64,000 nucleotides of DNA. Source: Kiloniellaceae bacterium. Lineage in GTDB: Bacteria; Pseudomonadota; Alphaproteobacteria; Kiloniellales; J153. Below are positions 17,366-25,543 of the stretch, piece by piece. How positions within the stretch are numbered: position 1 is the first letter of the stretch; the number at the start of each line of letters is the position of its first letter. Made by a program: the position numbers and the translations under genes. The notes beneath the pieces are model-generated. The model was not told where the DNA came from, did not search any database, and was given only the letters and a program-made list of their open reading frames with translations. The stretch is from assembly GCA_021776095.1 (NCBI GenBank), contig JAJFGO010000061.1:1-64000 (forward strand), in the 5' to 3' direction.

Positions 17366-17590
17366 TCAGATAAGGGCGCGCCGGCGGCCCTTGGTGCGTT
17401 TGGCGAAGCTCGCGACCTCGGCGCCGTTGGCCGCGGGCGCCCCGCCGGAAATGAGTGTTTTCAGCTCATCTCGGCACGCCTCCAGGCATGTCGCCTCGCG
17501 CGTATCTTCGCGGTCGTGCACTTCCATGCAACTCAGCTTGATTTCGACGAGGTCGAGCAAGGTTTCGACGACACGCCTTGATAGAGCCAT
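17366..17590 (-). CDS. Small conserved-looking hypothetical protein
   Basis: A 74-residue protein with a helical N-terminus (MALSRRVVETLLDLVEIKLSC) and three Cys, at about residues 21, 35 and 39 (LSCMEV and ATCLEACRDEL), followed by a basic tail. An AGGGG ribosome site sits five bases before the ATG. The protein looks like a short alphaproteobacterial family of unknown function; that recognition is from general similarity only. Confidence 0.6.
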   Translation of the reverse strand: MALSRRVVETLLDLVEIKLSCMEVHDREDTREATCLEACRDELKTLISGGAPAANGAEVASFAKRTKGRRRALI

Positions 17591-17860
17591 GATATCCCCT
17601 GGGTCCTAAGGTTCCGCTGGGGGAAGATTGCGCGATCTAGTCTTAACAAGTGATCAACGCCGGGCGCTAAAATTGCTCCGGCGCGGATCGTTGAAAAGCT
17701 TATGAAATTCGCCGTTCTGGACGGTCGTTTTACCGCTCCTAAAGGGGCTCCGGAGTAAGATGCCGGCTGGCTGGAGCGTGGTCACGCCGGGGCCTGAGAT
17801 GCCCCCCGCCCAAGTCCGCCCGGCCCCTGTACCGACGGTCCCAAAGGCGCGCACTTCGAC
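17591..17860. other. Intergenic region, no gene seen
   Basis: This 270-base divergent spacer separates two small hypothetical genes and presumably holds their promoters. I found no convincing RNA gene or repeat. Confidence 0.4.
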
Positions 17861-18223
17861 ATGAGACAACCCATCACCCTGCCGCTGATTTCGGACATCC
17901 TGGTCGCGCGCCCGGTGCCGAAATACGACCGGCGTCTGTCCGACAAGATCCTGGCGGCTTTCGCCCATGCCTACGAGGTCGGCGAAGGCGGCATCGCGGC
18001 GCGCCTGCGCCGGGTCTTGGAGGAGGCGGAGCTGAACTCGGCGGCCGCCCATCCGGAACGGCGCAGCGGCGACGCCCTGCGCCAGGCCGATCTGCTGATC
18101 GAGTTCGTCGATGCCCGCAGCGCCTACCGCCGCGCCAGCGAGCGCGAGTCCGGCGATGCCGAGGAAATCGAGCGCACCAGCCGCGAGATGCTCGACGCCT
18201 ACCGGCGCTGGAGCAATAGCTAA
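17861..18223 (+). CDS. Hypothetical protein, helical, charged
   Basis: A 120-residue protein that is mostly charged and probably alpha-helical (LRRVLEEAELNSAAAHPERR, ADLLIEFVDARSAYRRASERE). It has no signal peptide or membrane segment and no Cys. I do not recognise the family. The start is plausible, but the ribosome site is weak. It lies 93 bases upstream of tRNA-Ser on the same strand. Confidence 0.55.
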   Translation: MRQPITLPLISDILVARPVPKYDRRLSDKILAAFAHAYEVGEGGIAARLRRVLEEAELNSAAAHPERRSGDALRQADLLIEFVDARSAYRRASERESGDAEEIERTSREMLDAYRRWSNS

Positions 18224-18316
18224 GTCCGCCTCGCGCGGGGTTCCCGGCGTTGACAGTGCGTCCCGGCGACCGCTAGAAGTGCCACGGGGCGCACCCGTGT
18301 AGCGGCGCGCCTCCCC

Positions 18317-18408
18317 GGAGAGGTGGCCGAGCGGCTGAAGGCGCTCCCCTGCTAAGGGAGTAAGGGGGTAAAACTCCTTCGAGGGTTCGAATCCCTCCCT
18401 CTCCGCCA
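18317..18408 (+). tRNA. tRNA-Ser(GCU)
   Basis: The acceptor stem GGAGAGG pairs with CCTCTCC, and CCA is encoded at the 3' end. The D-arm carries TGGCCGAGCGGCTGAAGGC. The anticodon stem CTCCC/GGGAG encloses the loop CTGCTAA, giving anticodon GCT. The long variable arm (GTAAGGGGGTAAAACTCCTTC) marks a class II tRNA and the GGTTCGAATCC T-arm follows. Codons read: AGC and AGU. Confidence 0.96.
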
Positions 18409-18593
18409 ACAAGTCATTGATATCGCGTTAAAACCGAGCGGGATTCGATCTCTCGCTACGCTTCGCGGCAGTCTGCGGGGCTTTGCGCTTGGCCGCCGCG
18501 CGAGCCGGACCCGGAGAGCCGCGATTAGCCGTCCAGGCGGCCGGGGTGCTTTTGAGGAGCCGGCGAGCAAACTTGGATCGGAGGCATTGGCGC

Positions 18594-19619
18594 CTAAACC
18601 CAGTGCAGGGAATCGTCGAGCTTGCCGCTTTCCATCAGATATTTTAGCTGGTTCAGACGAATGTGCCGGCGCCCCAGGAAGATCTTTTCGGTCATGTCCG
18701 ACGCCCGTACGGCGTCGTAGACTTGCTGCGCGCCTTTCTCCGCGTCCCAGCGGAAATCGAGGTCGGGCAGAGTGGTCGCCAGCTTGGTGAAATCGACCCG
18801 GTAGGAGCGGGCATCGGCGCTCGCCTCCTCGGCGAATTCAACCTCGCAATTCGGGACTGTCTTGTGCACCACCTCGGCCACATCGCGGATGATGTAGTTG
18901 TGCTCGTTTCGGCCGACGTTGAAGGCCTGGTTGTGGATCTTCTCGCGCGGCGCGCTCAGCATGGCGCAGAAGGCCCGGCTCATGTCCTCGACGTGCAGCA
19001 GAGGCCGCCAAGAGCGGCCGTCGCTCTGCAGGCGGACCTTGCCGGTCAGCACGGCCCAGCAGACCAGATTATTCAGCACCACGTCGGCGCGCATCCGGGC
19101 GGAGGCACCGTAGCAGGTGGCGTTGCGCATATAGACCGGGCTGAAGTTGTCGTCGGCCAGCTTGGCCAGTTCCACCTCGCTTTCGACCTTGCTGCGGGCA
19201 TAGGGCGTCAGGGGCGCGGTCGGCGCGGTCTCATCGAGTGGCGCGCTGGTGTCGCTCGCGCCGTAAAGGCTGCAGGACGAGGCGAAAACGAAGCGCTCCG
19301 CGCCCGCCGCCTTAGCTAGGCGGGCGATGCGTATGGTCGCCTCCTGGTTGATGTCGCGGGTCAGACCCGGATTGACGTGGCCCAAGGGGTCGTTGCTCAG
19401 GGCCGCCAAATGGACGATGGCATTAAAGCCCTCGACATCCTGGGCCGAGACCTCGCGAACGTCGCGCTCGATCGTGGGTACGGGGGCCTTGGGCGGATAG
19501 AGGTCGCAGCCTTCGAAAAAACCGGTGTCGAGGCCGACGACGTCATGGCCGGCTTCCTGCAGTACCGACGTCATGACAACGCCGACATAGCCTTGATGCC
19601 CTGTGACTAAAACGCGCAT
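18594..19619 (-). CDS. NAD-dependent epimerase/dehydratase (extended SDR)
   Basis: A 341-residue extended short-chain dehydrogenase. The Rossmann motif is VLVTGHQGYVG, the conserved Asp of the nucleotide pocket lies at VVGLDTGFF, and AALSNDP follows. The catalytic set is SSCSLYG plus YARSK (Tyr-x-x-x-Lys). Substrate-domain marks are RNATCYGASARMRADVVLN and RPLLHVEDMSRA. Such enzymes epimerise, dehydrate or reduce NDP-sugars. The neighbouring methyltransferase and wecB support a role in deoxysugar synthesis for a surface glycan. It is the downstream-most gene of the minus-strand glycan block. Confidence 0.9.
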   Translation of the reverse strand: MRVLVTGHQGYVGVVMTSVLQEAGHDVVGLDTGFFEGCDLYPPKAPVPTIERDVREVSAQDVEGFNAIVHLAALSNDPLGHVNPGLTRDINQEATIRIARLAKAAGAERFVFASSCSLYGASDTSAPLDETAPTAPLTPYARSKVESEVELAKLADDNFSPVYMRNATCYGASARMRADVVLNNLVCWAVLTGKVRLQSDGRSWRPLLHVEDMSRAFCAMLSAPREKIHNQAFNVGRNEHNYIIRDVAEVVHKTVPNCEVEFAEEASADARSYRVDFTKLATTLPDLDFRWDAEKGAQQVYDAVRASDMTEKIFLGRRHIRLNQLKYLMESGKLDDSLHWV

Positions 19620-19865
19620 TTTCTGTCAGCCATTCGTTGTTTCTGGAATTCTGGATCGGCCCCGGATTCGGGAGCGAATCTTCTGTGTTGATATCATCTG
19701 TCAGGTTCTATCCCCTAATAGGGGAAGTGTCAGGTTGTTGCACGATTGTTCTTCATGACGATGATAACGATAACGATGATTCTCGATGCACGAATTCTTT
19801 GTGCAGAGTAGAGCCGTTGATTTCTTGGCCATGCGGCACGGCATCGAGGTTGATAATGCGGTCGT

Positions 19866-21149
19866 CTAGGGTTTCCCGCCTAGCGCGGCCCCGTCCGCGG
19901 CGAAAACCTGGACCTCAGGAATCGGCACCACAAACTTGCCGCCCCACTCGCCAACATAGGCGTTCTGTTTGATCACCTCGGACTTGAGGTTCCAGGGCAG
20001 AATGAAAATGTAGTCGGGCTTGGTCTCGCGAATCCGCGCCGGGTCCAGGATCGGAATATGGGTACCGGGCGTGTATTTGCCCTGCTTATAGGGATTGCGA
20101 TCGACCGTGTAATCCAGAAAATCGGTCCGGATGCCGCAATAGTTCAGTAGCGTGTTGCCTTTGCCGGGCGCCCCATAGCCGACCACCGACTTGCCCGCGT
20201 TCCGAGCCTCGATCAGGAAGCTGAGCACCCGCCGCTTGGTGGCCTCGACCTTGGCGTTGAAGCGGTGGTAGAGCGCCATATCGTGGACGCCCCATTCGCC
20301 CTCTCGCGCCTTTAGCTCCGCAACCGCCGGGCCGACAGGCTTGGTTTGGTCGCCCGCGTGGCGGCCGTAGATGCGCAAGGACCCGCCGTGGGTCGGCAGC
20401 TCCTGCACGTCAAACAGTGTGATGCCGTGAGCCGCGAAAACCTGCTCCACGGTGCAGAATGAGAAGTAGGAGAAATGCTCGTGATAGATGGTATCGAACT
20501 GGTTCTCCTCGACCAGACGCATGAGGTGCGGGAATTCCATGGTGATCACGCCGCCCGGCTTCAGCAAAATCTTCATGCCCGCGACAAAATCGTTCAGATC
20601 CGGCACGTGCGCCAGGACATTGTTGCCGAGCAACAGATCGGCGCCTTTGCCCTCGGCGGCCAAATCCCGCGCTGTCTCTTGGCCGAAAAAGCGCACGACC
20701 GACGGAATGCCTTTGTCGACCGCGACCTTCGCCACATTCGCCGCCGGCTCGACGCCCAAGACCGGTATGCCCTTCTCGACGAAGTACTGCAACAAGTAGC
20801 CGTCGTTGCTGGCGATCTCAACGACCTGACTGGCGCTGCCTAGGTCAAAGCGCTCGACCATGAGGTCGGTATAGTCGCTGACGTGCTTTAGCCAGCTGTC
20901 GGAAAAGGACGAGAAATAGGCATACTCGCTAAAGATATCGTCCGGGGTTACAAACTCGCCGAGTTGCACCAGGTAACACTTCCCGCAAACATAGGCATGA
21001 AGCGGAAAGAACGGCTCCATAAGGCTCAATTGCTCGGGGGTTATATGGGTCTGACACAGCGGGGACATGCCAAGGTCGACAAAAGTTTCCTGCAGCGGCG
21101 TCGCGCAAAAACGGCAATTGAGACCGGCCGTGGCCTTGACGTTCGGCAT
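19866..21149 (-). CDS. Class I SAM-dependent C-methyltransferase with N-terminal zinc-ribbon
   Basis: A 427-residue three-part sugar methyltransferase. The N-terminal domain holds four Cys in two pairs (LNCRFCATPL and YVCGKCYLVQLG) expected to bind zinc. The SAM-binding domain has VVEIASNDGYLLQYF and GVEPAANVAKVA, and NNVLAHVPDLNDFV. The C-terminal domain has VVGYGAPGKGNTLLNYCGI and the PDYIFILPWNLKSEVI end. This architecture is that of NovU/TylC3-type C-methyltransferases acting on NDP-keto-deoxysugars. Start chosen at 21149 because a GGAG site lies eight bases before it; an in-frame Met at 21170 is less well placed. A long stretch further upstream is open but not homologous. Confidence 0.9.
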   Translation of the reverse strand: MPNVKATAGLNCRFCATPLQETFVDLGMSPLCQTHITPEQLSLMEPFFPLHAYVCGKCYLVQLGEFVTPDDIFSEYAYFSSFSDSWLKHVSDYTDLMVERFDLGSASQVVEIASNDGYLLQYFVEKGIPVLGVEPAANVAKVAVDKGIPSVVRFFGQETARDLAAEGKGADLLLGNNVLAHVPDLNDFVAGMKILLKPGGVITMEFPHLMRLVEENQFDTIYHEHFSYFSFCTVEQVFAAHGITLFDVQELPTHGGSLRIYGRHAGDQTKPVGPAVAELKAREGEWGVHDMALYHRFNAKVEATKRRVLSFLIEARNAGKSVVGYGAPGKGNTLLNYCGIRTDFLDYTVDRNPYKQGKYTPGTHIPILDPARIRETKPDYIFILPWNLKSEVIKQNAYVGEWGGKFVVPIPEVQVFAADGAALGGKP

Positions 21150-21687
21150 GTGTAACGCTCCATCGTCCATAGACTGCAATCCTACACCACGGACAGAATC
21201 AAGCTGGGCTTCCGAGGTACCCGCGCCCCGCGTCTGAGCACTGCACAGGGACGCTGGATTGACGGTCCATGGCCGGCGAACCGATTTGTGGTGGCCCCGA
21301 ACGGCGGCCGTGATTTTGGCCCGACATAGTTGATAAAACGTGAAATCCTGGCGTTCCACGGTACCGGACTCGCCAGCCAAGCCGCGAACCGGGTTACAAT
21401 GGCGCCGGGTCGGTCGCGGGTCAAGAATTCCAGCCTGGGACGGTTCGAAAGTCGGCCTTCTGGGGCGGTGACTTGTTGGGCCGGACGCCTCATGTTGTCG
21501 ACGATGAAGTCGACGCGCGGTTGATGTTCGCCGGACCGTCATTCGACCTTGGCGACCGCGCGGCGTTTCTTTTGCGAAAGTCCGGCTTGATAGCTGGAGC
21601 TGTCGTGCCAGCGGCGAACACGATCGGGCGGTTGCCCGACCGGACATCGGAGCAAGTTAGGGGGCGAATCGGATCATGTCTTAGAGG
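21150..21687. other. Intergenic region without a recognised gene
   Basis: A 538-base gap between the methyltransferase start and the wecB stop. Short frames here lack ribosome sites and show no recognisable domain. It probably holds the methyltransferase promoter. No convincing repeat or RNA gene was seen. Confidence 0.4.
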
Positions 21688-22791
21688 CTATTGAGGCTTA
21701 ACCTTAGCCTTGAGGCTTTCAACCACGCGCTGAGCGGCGTGCCCGTCCCATAGCTCCGGGCAAACGCCGTTGGGCCAATCGCCGGCCAGCGCTTTATCGA
21801 CCGCTTGCGACAGTTCGGCTGGAGGAACCAAGCGATTGGTGCCCTGGGTCACCGTGATCGGGCGCTCGGTCGTGTCGCGCAGCGTCAGGCAGGGGATGTT
21901 GACATAGGTGGTTTCCTCCTGAATGCCCCCGGAATCGGTGATGATCAGTTTTGCGTCCTGCACCAGACTCATGAAGGCGAGGTACGCCATGGGCTCAATA
22001 CAAGCCATGCCGACGGCTCCCGAGATCTCTTCCAACAAGCTTACTTGGGACAGGCGATCGCGCGTGCGCGGATGGATTGGGAACACGATCGGTATTCGGG
22101 CCGCAACTTGGATGAGCTGCCGCACGATCATCGCGAGCACTTCGCGGTCGTCCACATTGGATGGCCGGTGCAAGGTGACGACGCCGTAACCCTGTTTCGG
22201 CAGATCGAACTTGCGCCGGGTTTCTTCCTGTTCGATCCGGCCACGCATCATCTCGTAAGTGTCGATCATGACGTTGCCGACGCGCACGATCTTGTGCGCC
22301 GGAATGCCTTCGGCGCGCAGGTTCTCGTCGCCGTCGGGGGAGGGGGTCCACAATAGGTCGGCCAAGGAGTCGGTGACGATGCGGTTGATTTCCTCCGGCA
22401 TGCTCCGGTCGCGGCTGCGCAATCCGGCTTCCAGATGGGCCAAGGGAATGCACAGCTTGGCCGCGACCAGACTGCAGGCCGCCGTCGAGTTAACGTCGCC
22501 AACCACGATAGTCCAGTCGGGCCGATGCTCGAGACAGAGCGTCTCGTAGGCGATCATAACCTTGCCGGTTTGCTCCGCGTGAGTACCGCTGCCGACGCCC
22601 AGGTGGTGGTCCGGCGCCGGCAGATCCAGGTCCCGGAAGAAGTCGTCCGACATGTTGGCGTCGTAGTGCTGCCCAGTATGGATCAGAACCGGGCGGCACC
22701 AATCCTGCGCCTTCAAGGCATGATAGACCGGCGCGACCTTCATGAAGTTGGGCCGCGCGGCGGCGATCAGATGTACGACGGTTTCGGTCAT
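21688..22791 (-). CDS. wecB: UDP-N-acetylglucosamine 2-epimerase (non-hydrolysing)
   Basis: A 367-residue GT-B fold epimerase that interconverts UDP-GlcNAc and UDP-ManNAc. Family marks are GQHYDANMSDDFF, VVGDVNSTAACSLVAAKL, LEAGLRSRDRSMPEEINRI (conserved Arg and Glu), TLHRPSNVD, and ITDSGGIQEETTY with RDTTERP near the C-terminus. Length is normal. It lies 68 bases downstream of the GT4 glycosyltransferase on the same strand. The product UDP-ManNAc would supply amino-sugar units for the surface polysaccharide. Confidence 0.95.
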   Translation of the reverse strand: MTETVVHLIAAARPNFMKVAPVYHALKAQDWCRPVLIHTGQHYDANMSDDFFRDLDLPAPDHHLGVGSGTHAEQTGKVMIAYETLCLEHRPDWTIVVGDVNSTAACSLVAAKLCIPLAHLEAGLRSRDRSMPEEINRIVTDSLADLLWTPSPDGDENLRAEGIPAHKIVRVGNVMIDTYEMMRGRIEQEETRRKFDLPKQGYGVVTLHRPSNVDDREVLAMIVRQLIQVAARIPIVFPIHPRTRDRLSQVSLLEEISGAVGMACIEPMAYLAFMSLVQDAKLIITDSGGIQEETTYVNIPCLTLRDTTERPITVTQGTNRLVPPAELSQAVDKALAGDWPNGVCPELWDGHAAQRVVESLKAKVKPQ

Positions 22792-22859
22792 GGTGAAGAT
22801 TTTAGGAGATAATGCTTAAGCGGCTATTACAGGTGCTGCCCGGGTGCCGGTCAAGGCTG

Positions 22860-24233
22860 CTAGATTGTTTCGTCCGTCTCCGGCGCAATAATCTCGGTCA
22901 GGAAACGGTCCAGCTTGGCGAATTGATCCTCCCGCGTATAGCCTTGGCGGGCCGATTCGGGCAGCGATGGGATGCCGCCGGCTGTGCGTTTCATCTCGGT
23001 CCATCGGCGCAGCTGAGCGGCGATTTCCACCGGGTCGTTGGAAAAGAACCCAGCCTGGCGCTCACGAATGATTGTTGCCGGCACCCCCTCCCGCAGGCCG
23101 AGCAGTAGGATCGGGCGTAGAGCGCCGAGGTACTCGAAGAACTTGCCCGGGACGTTGCCCTGTTCGTCCGGGTTGTTCCATTGCATGAGAAGCAGGACGT
23201 CGGCGCGGCGCTGTTCGACGATGGCTTGATCGTGCGTGATGCCGGGTCGGACGACGACCCGATCGGCAACGCCTTCGCGTTCGGCCAGCGGGTGCACCAG
23301 ATCGGGATCGGTTCCATAGAATTCGATGCGGATGTCCTGAGCCTCGCCCCCCATGCTGGCGAGCGCGGCAAAGAGCGGCGAGGGGTCCCGCCGCCCGGGA
23401 TAGATGCCGCCCGTATAGACGATGCGCAATGTGCCGGGGTCACGCGGCAGGTCTTCGCTGGCCTGGTCCAGGGCCTTGTCGTAGCCGTTGCAGATGACCG
23501 CGACCGGCTTGGCGTAGTCATTCCGATAGGTCTTGGCCCAGGGTTCCGACACGGTCGTAATAGCAACGGCCCGGCGCAATATTCGTTGCTCCGCCGCCCG
23601 GTCCATCCATGTGCGCCAAGCAGCCGGACGATAGTAGGGGTCATCGTGCCAGCGGTCGCGCATTTCGGCGACCAGCCGCACGTCGTAGCGGCGGCTAAGA
23701 AGGTATCCAACCACCAAAGTGGTGAAGGGCGGACCGCTGGCGAAGATCACATCCGGCCGCCAAGTCTTCATGCCCTCCCGGCCTGATCGATACGAGAAAG
23801 GCAGCCAACCGATCCGGCTGTCGGGAAAGTTGATCAGGGATTGGTAGAGATTGCCGAGGCGGCGCAGGATGCGCCGAAATCCCGAACGCGGAAGGTTGCC
23901 GGGCGCGCCAACGGGCGGCTCAAAAGATGCCTCCGCCGCAGGCGCTGGGCCCGACCCGTCCGGATCGGGCCGCCGTGCCGAAAGCTGTCCCAACACGGCT
24001 TTGATGCCTTTAGACAAGGCCCGTGCCGGCGCGTTGACGTCGGCCCAGCGGGCGTACCAGATCCGGTCTTCGGGAAAATCTATGGCCAGGGTCTGCGCAA
24101 AGGGCAGGTCCTTGCCAGCGATGACCCTGATGTCGTGGCCCTGCTTGTGCAGGTAACTGACCAGATTGCCGAGACGCACGGCGCCGATCGTGTTGGCGGG
24201 CGGGAAAAACCACGATACGACTAGGATCTTCAA
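22860..24233 (-). CDS. GT4-family glycosyltransferase
   Basis: A 457-residue GT-B glycosyltransferase. The N-terminal domain starts KILVVSWFFPPANTIGAVRL, a common opening in GT4. The C-terminal nucleotide-sugar domain has IVYTGGIYPGRRDP, RADVLLLMQWNNPDEQGNVPGKFFEYLGALRPIL (the E-x7-E-like region) and GVPATIIRERQAG. It probably adds a sugar from an NDP donor during polysaccharide repeat-unit assembly on the cytoplasmic face of the membrane. Donor and acceptor are not readable from sequence. Followed by wecB. Confidence 0.88.
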   Translation of the reverse strand: MKILVVSWFFPPANTIGAVRLGNLVSYLHKQGHDIRVIAGKDLPFAQTLAIDFPEDRIWYARWADVNAPARALSKGIKAVLGQLSARRPDPDGSGPAPAAEASFEPPVGAPGNLPRSGFRRILRRLGNLYQSLINFPDSRIGWLPFSYRSGREGMKTWRPDVIFASGPPFTTLVVGYLLSRRYDVRLVAEMRDRWHDDPYYRPAAWRTWMDRAAEQRILRRAVAITTVSEPWAKTYRNDYAKPVAVICNGYDKALDQASEDLPRDPGTLRIVYTGGIYPGRRDPSPLFAALASMGGEAQDIRIEFYGTDPDLVHPLAEREGVADRVVVRPGITHDQAIVEQRRADVLLLMQWNNPDEQGNVPGKFFEYLGALRPILLLGLREGVPATIIRERQAGFFSNDPVEIAAQLRRWTEMKRTAGGIPSLPESARQGYTREDQFAKLDRFLTEIIAPETDETI

Positions 24234-24971
24234 GTTCGTCTCCGCGATAGGTCAATCGGAGTCCGGCCGCGGTGGGACACAAGCGAGCCGGTCGTTAAGG
24301 GCGGTGCGGAATTTGAAAAAAGGGGTCGGTCAGGTAGAGGTGAACGGGATCCCTAGGCTTGTGATTGCCAAGCCAAGAATTTACGCAAATTTCCTGAACA
24401 AACAATGGGCATTGGTTATGTGTCTCCAGCAGGGTGTCGGCACTCCAAGTAATGCCGACTTGCATTGATCAGAACTCATGTGCCCATTTTCGGTGTCCGA
24501 TCCAGCCTGATCGACGAGGAGGATAGCGCGGGTGCTGGGCGCCACTTGGGATGAGATCTCGTCCAGGCCATTGCCTGGCCCGGGTGTCGCAGCGGGGCAC
24601 AACGAGAACCGCACCGACGCCGCGCGCGGGCATCGCCATTTAGAAATTCCCGGAGACCAAAACCGCCCAAATCTAGCCTATGCGGGGCGTCGGTACATAG
24701 CCCATATCGCCCCCGTGGCGCTTGACCGAAGGTGCTGGCCACAATCTCGTCCGGTTGAATAATGTGATAGTTACAGGCAGCACACTTAACCTTGAATCTA
24801 GAAGGCAACGTAGTAACATTGGTCCTGTGGAGACGTTTTGAGCCGGAACGGGCAAGGGCGCGCGTGTTTCACGGATCCGAAAGTATTGCGATATCATGGA
24901 CTTGCTTGGTCTGGTGGGTAGTCGTGGGTATGGACCAAGATCGAACGTGTTCGGAGGCAATATAGGCCGCT
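24234..24971. other. Divergent intergenic region with an IS630 remnant
   Basis: A 738-base gap between the GT4 gene and an AT-rich orphan. Positions 24451-24615 match other IS630 remnants in this window and are listed separately. The rest shows no gene that I can support. Confidence 0.5.
24451..24615 (-). mobile_element. IS630-family transposase remnant with internal deletion
   Basis: Read on the minus strand, this gives a piece of the DDE domain (LDEISSQVAP, then AILLVDQAG with the second catalytic Asp), then jumps into the element end. The end sequence at about 24452-24505 (reading TGCCGACTTGCATTGATCAG on the plus strand and onward) is nearly identical to 54756-54806 and to the reverse complement of 45410-45465. 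The region coding the last third of the transposase is missing, so the element is dead. Confidence 0.82.
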
Positions 24972-25532
24972 ATGTATTTTTATCGCACAATAGTTTTTAT
25001 TTTCACGTTATTGACATTAAATTTGTGGGACGCAGGTTCCTCAAGTTATGCCATCAACCTTCGAGCGGAACCCAAATATTCCGAAGTCGTATATGACGAG
25101 AATACGGGCAGCTATTTTCAGTATGTCTTGTATCCGATACAAGCAGAGCGTACTTGGGAGACCGCGCGGCGAGAAGCGGAGCGTTTGACGCACAAAGGTA
25201 TTACGGGGCGGCTTGCGGTCATTTCGAATCAAAAAACCGGTGATTTATTGCGGAGAACGTTCAAACCGAAAGAAAAGACTTGGATCGGTTTGCGATATTT
25301 TTGCAAATATAGAAAATTGCTTTGGGTTAACTCGCATCTGATAGATCCTACTACGGATTACCAAATCTGGGATAGTCGGTGGTTTAACAATCCTAGAGTT
25401 ACTTGTGAAACTGTGAATATAGAATACATGCCCGTGTATTATACATCTGTCCAAACCGGATTTCGCTGGCAGGCCTCGGGCAATGCTAAGGGTTTTTACG
25501 GGTATTTTGTCGAGTATCCTAAGCCTGAATAA
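24972..25532 (+). CDS. AT-rich exported protein with C-type-lectin-like fold
   Basis: A 186-residue protein with an N-terminal signal or anchor (residues 5-26). The rest fits the C-type lectin-like domain: ERTWETARREAERL (entry helix), GRLAVISNQKTGDLL, KTWIGLRYFC, LLWVNSH, YQIWDSRWFNN and the final GYFVEYP. These marks match the usual W-x-x-A, G-x-L-A-x-I, W-I-G-L and W-x-W positions. Base composition is clearly more AT-rich than neighbours, and an IS630 remnant lies 360 bases upstream, both signs of acquisition. Prokaryotic CTLDs bind sugars, proteins or ice; no calcium-binding EPN or QPD motif is visible, so sugar binding is not assured. Confidence 0.65.
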   Translation: MYFYRTIVFIFTLLTLNLWDAGSSSYAINLRAEPKYSEVVYDENTGSYFQYVLYPIQAERTWETARREAERLTHKGITGRLAVISNQKTGDLLRRTFKPKEKTWIGLRYFCKYRKLLWVNSHLIDPTTDYQIWDSRWFNNPRVTCETVNIEYMPVYYTSVQTGFRWQASGNAKGFYGYFVEYPKPE

Positions 25533-25543
25533 TCCGTCGTTTG

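Noticed and set aside
19866..21647. Start of the methyltransferase at the far upstream Met
   Set aside because: The extra residues lack homology, while a good ribosome site lies before 21149.
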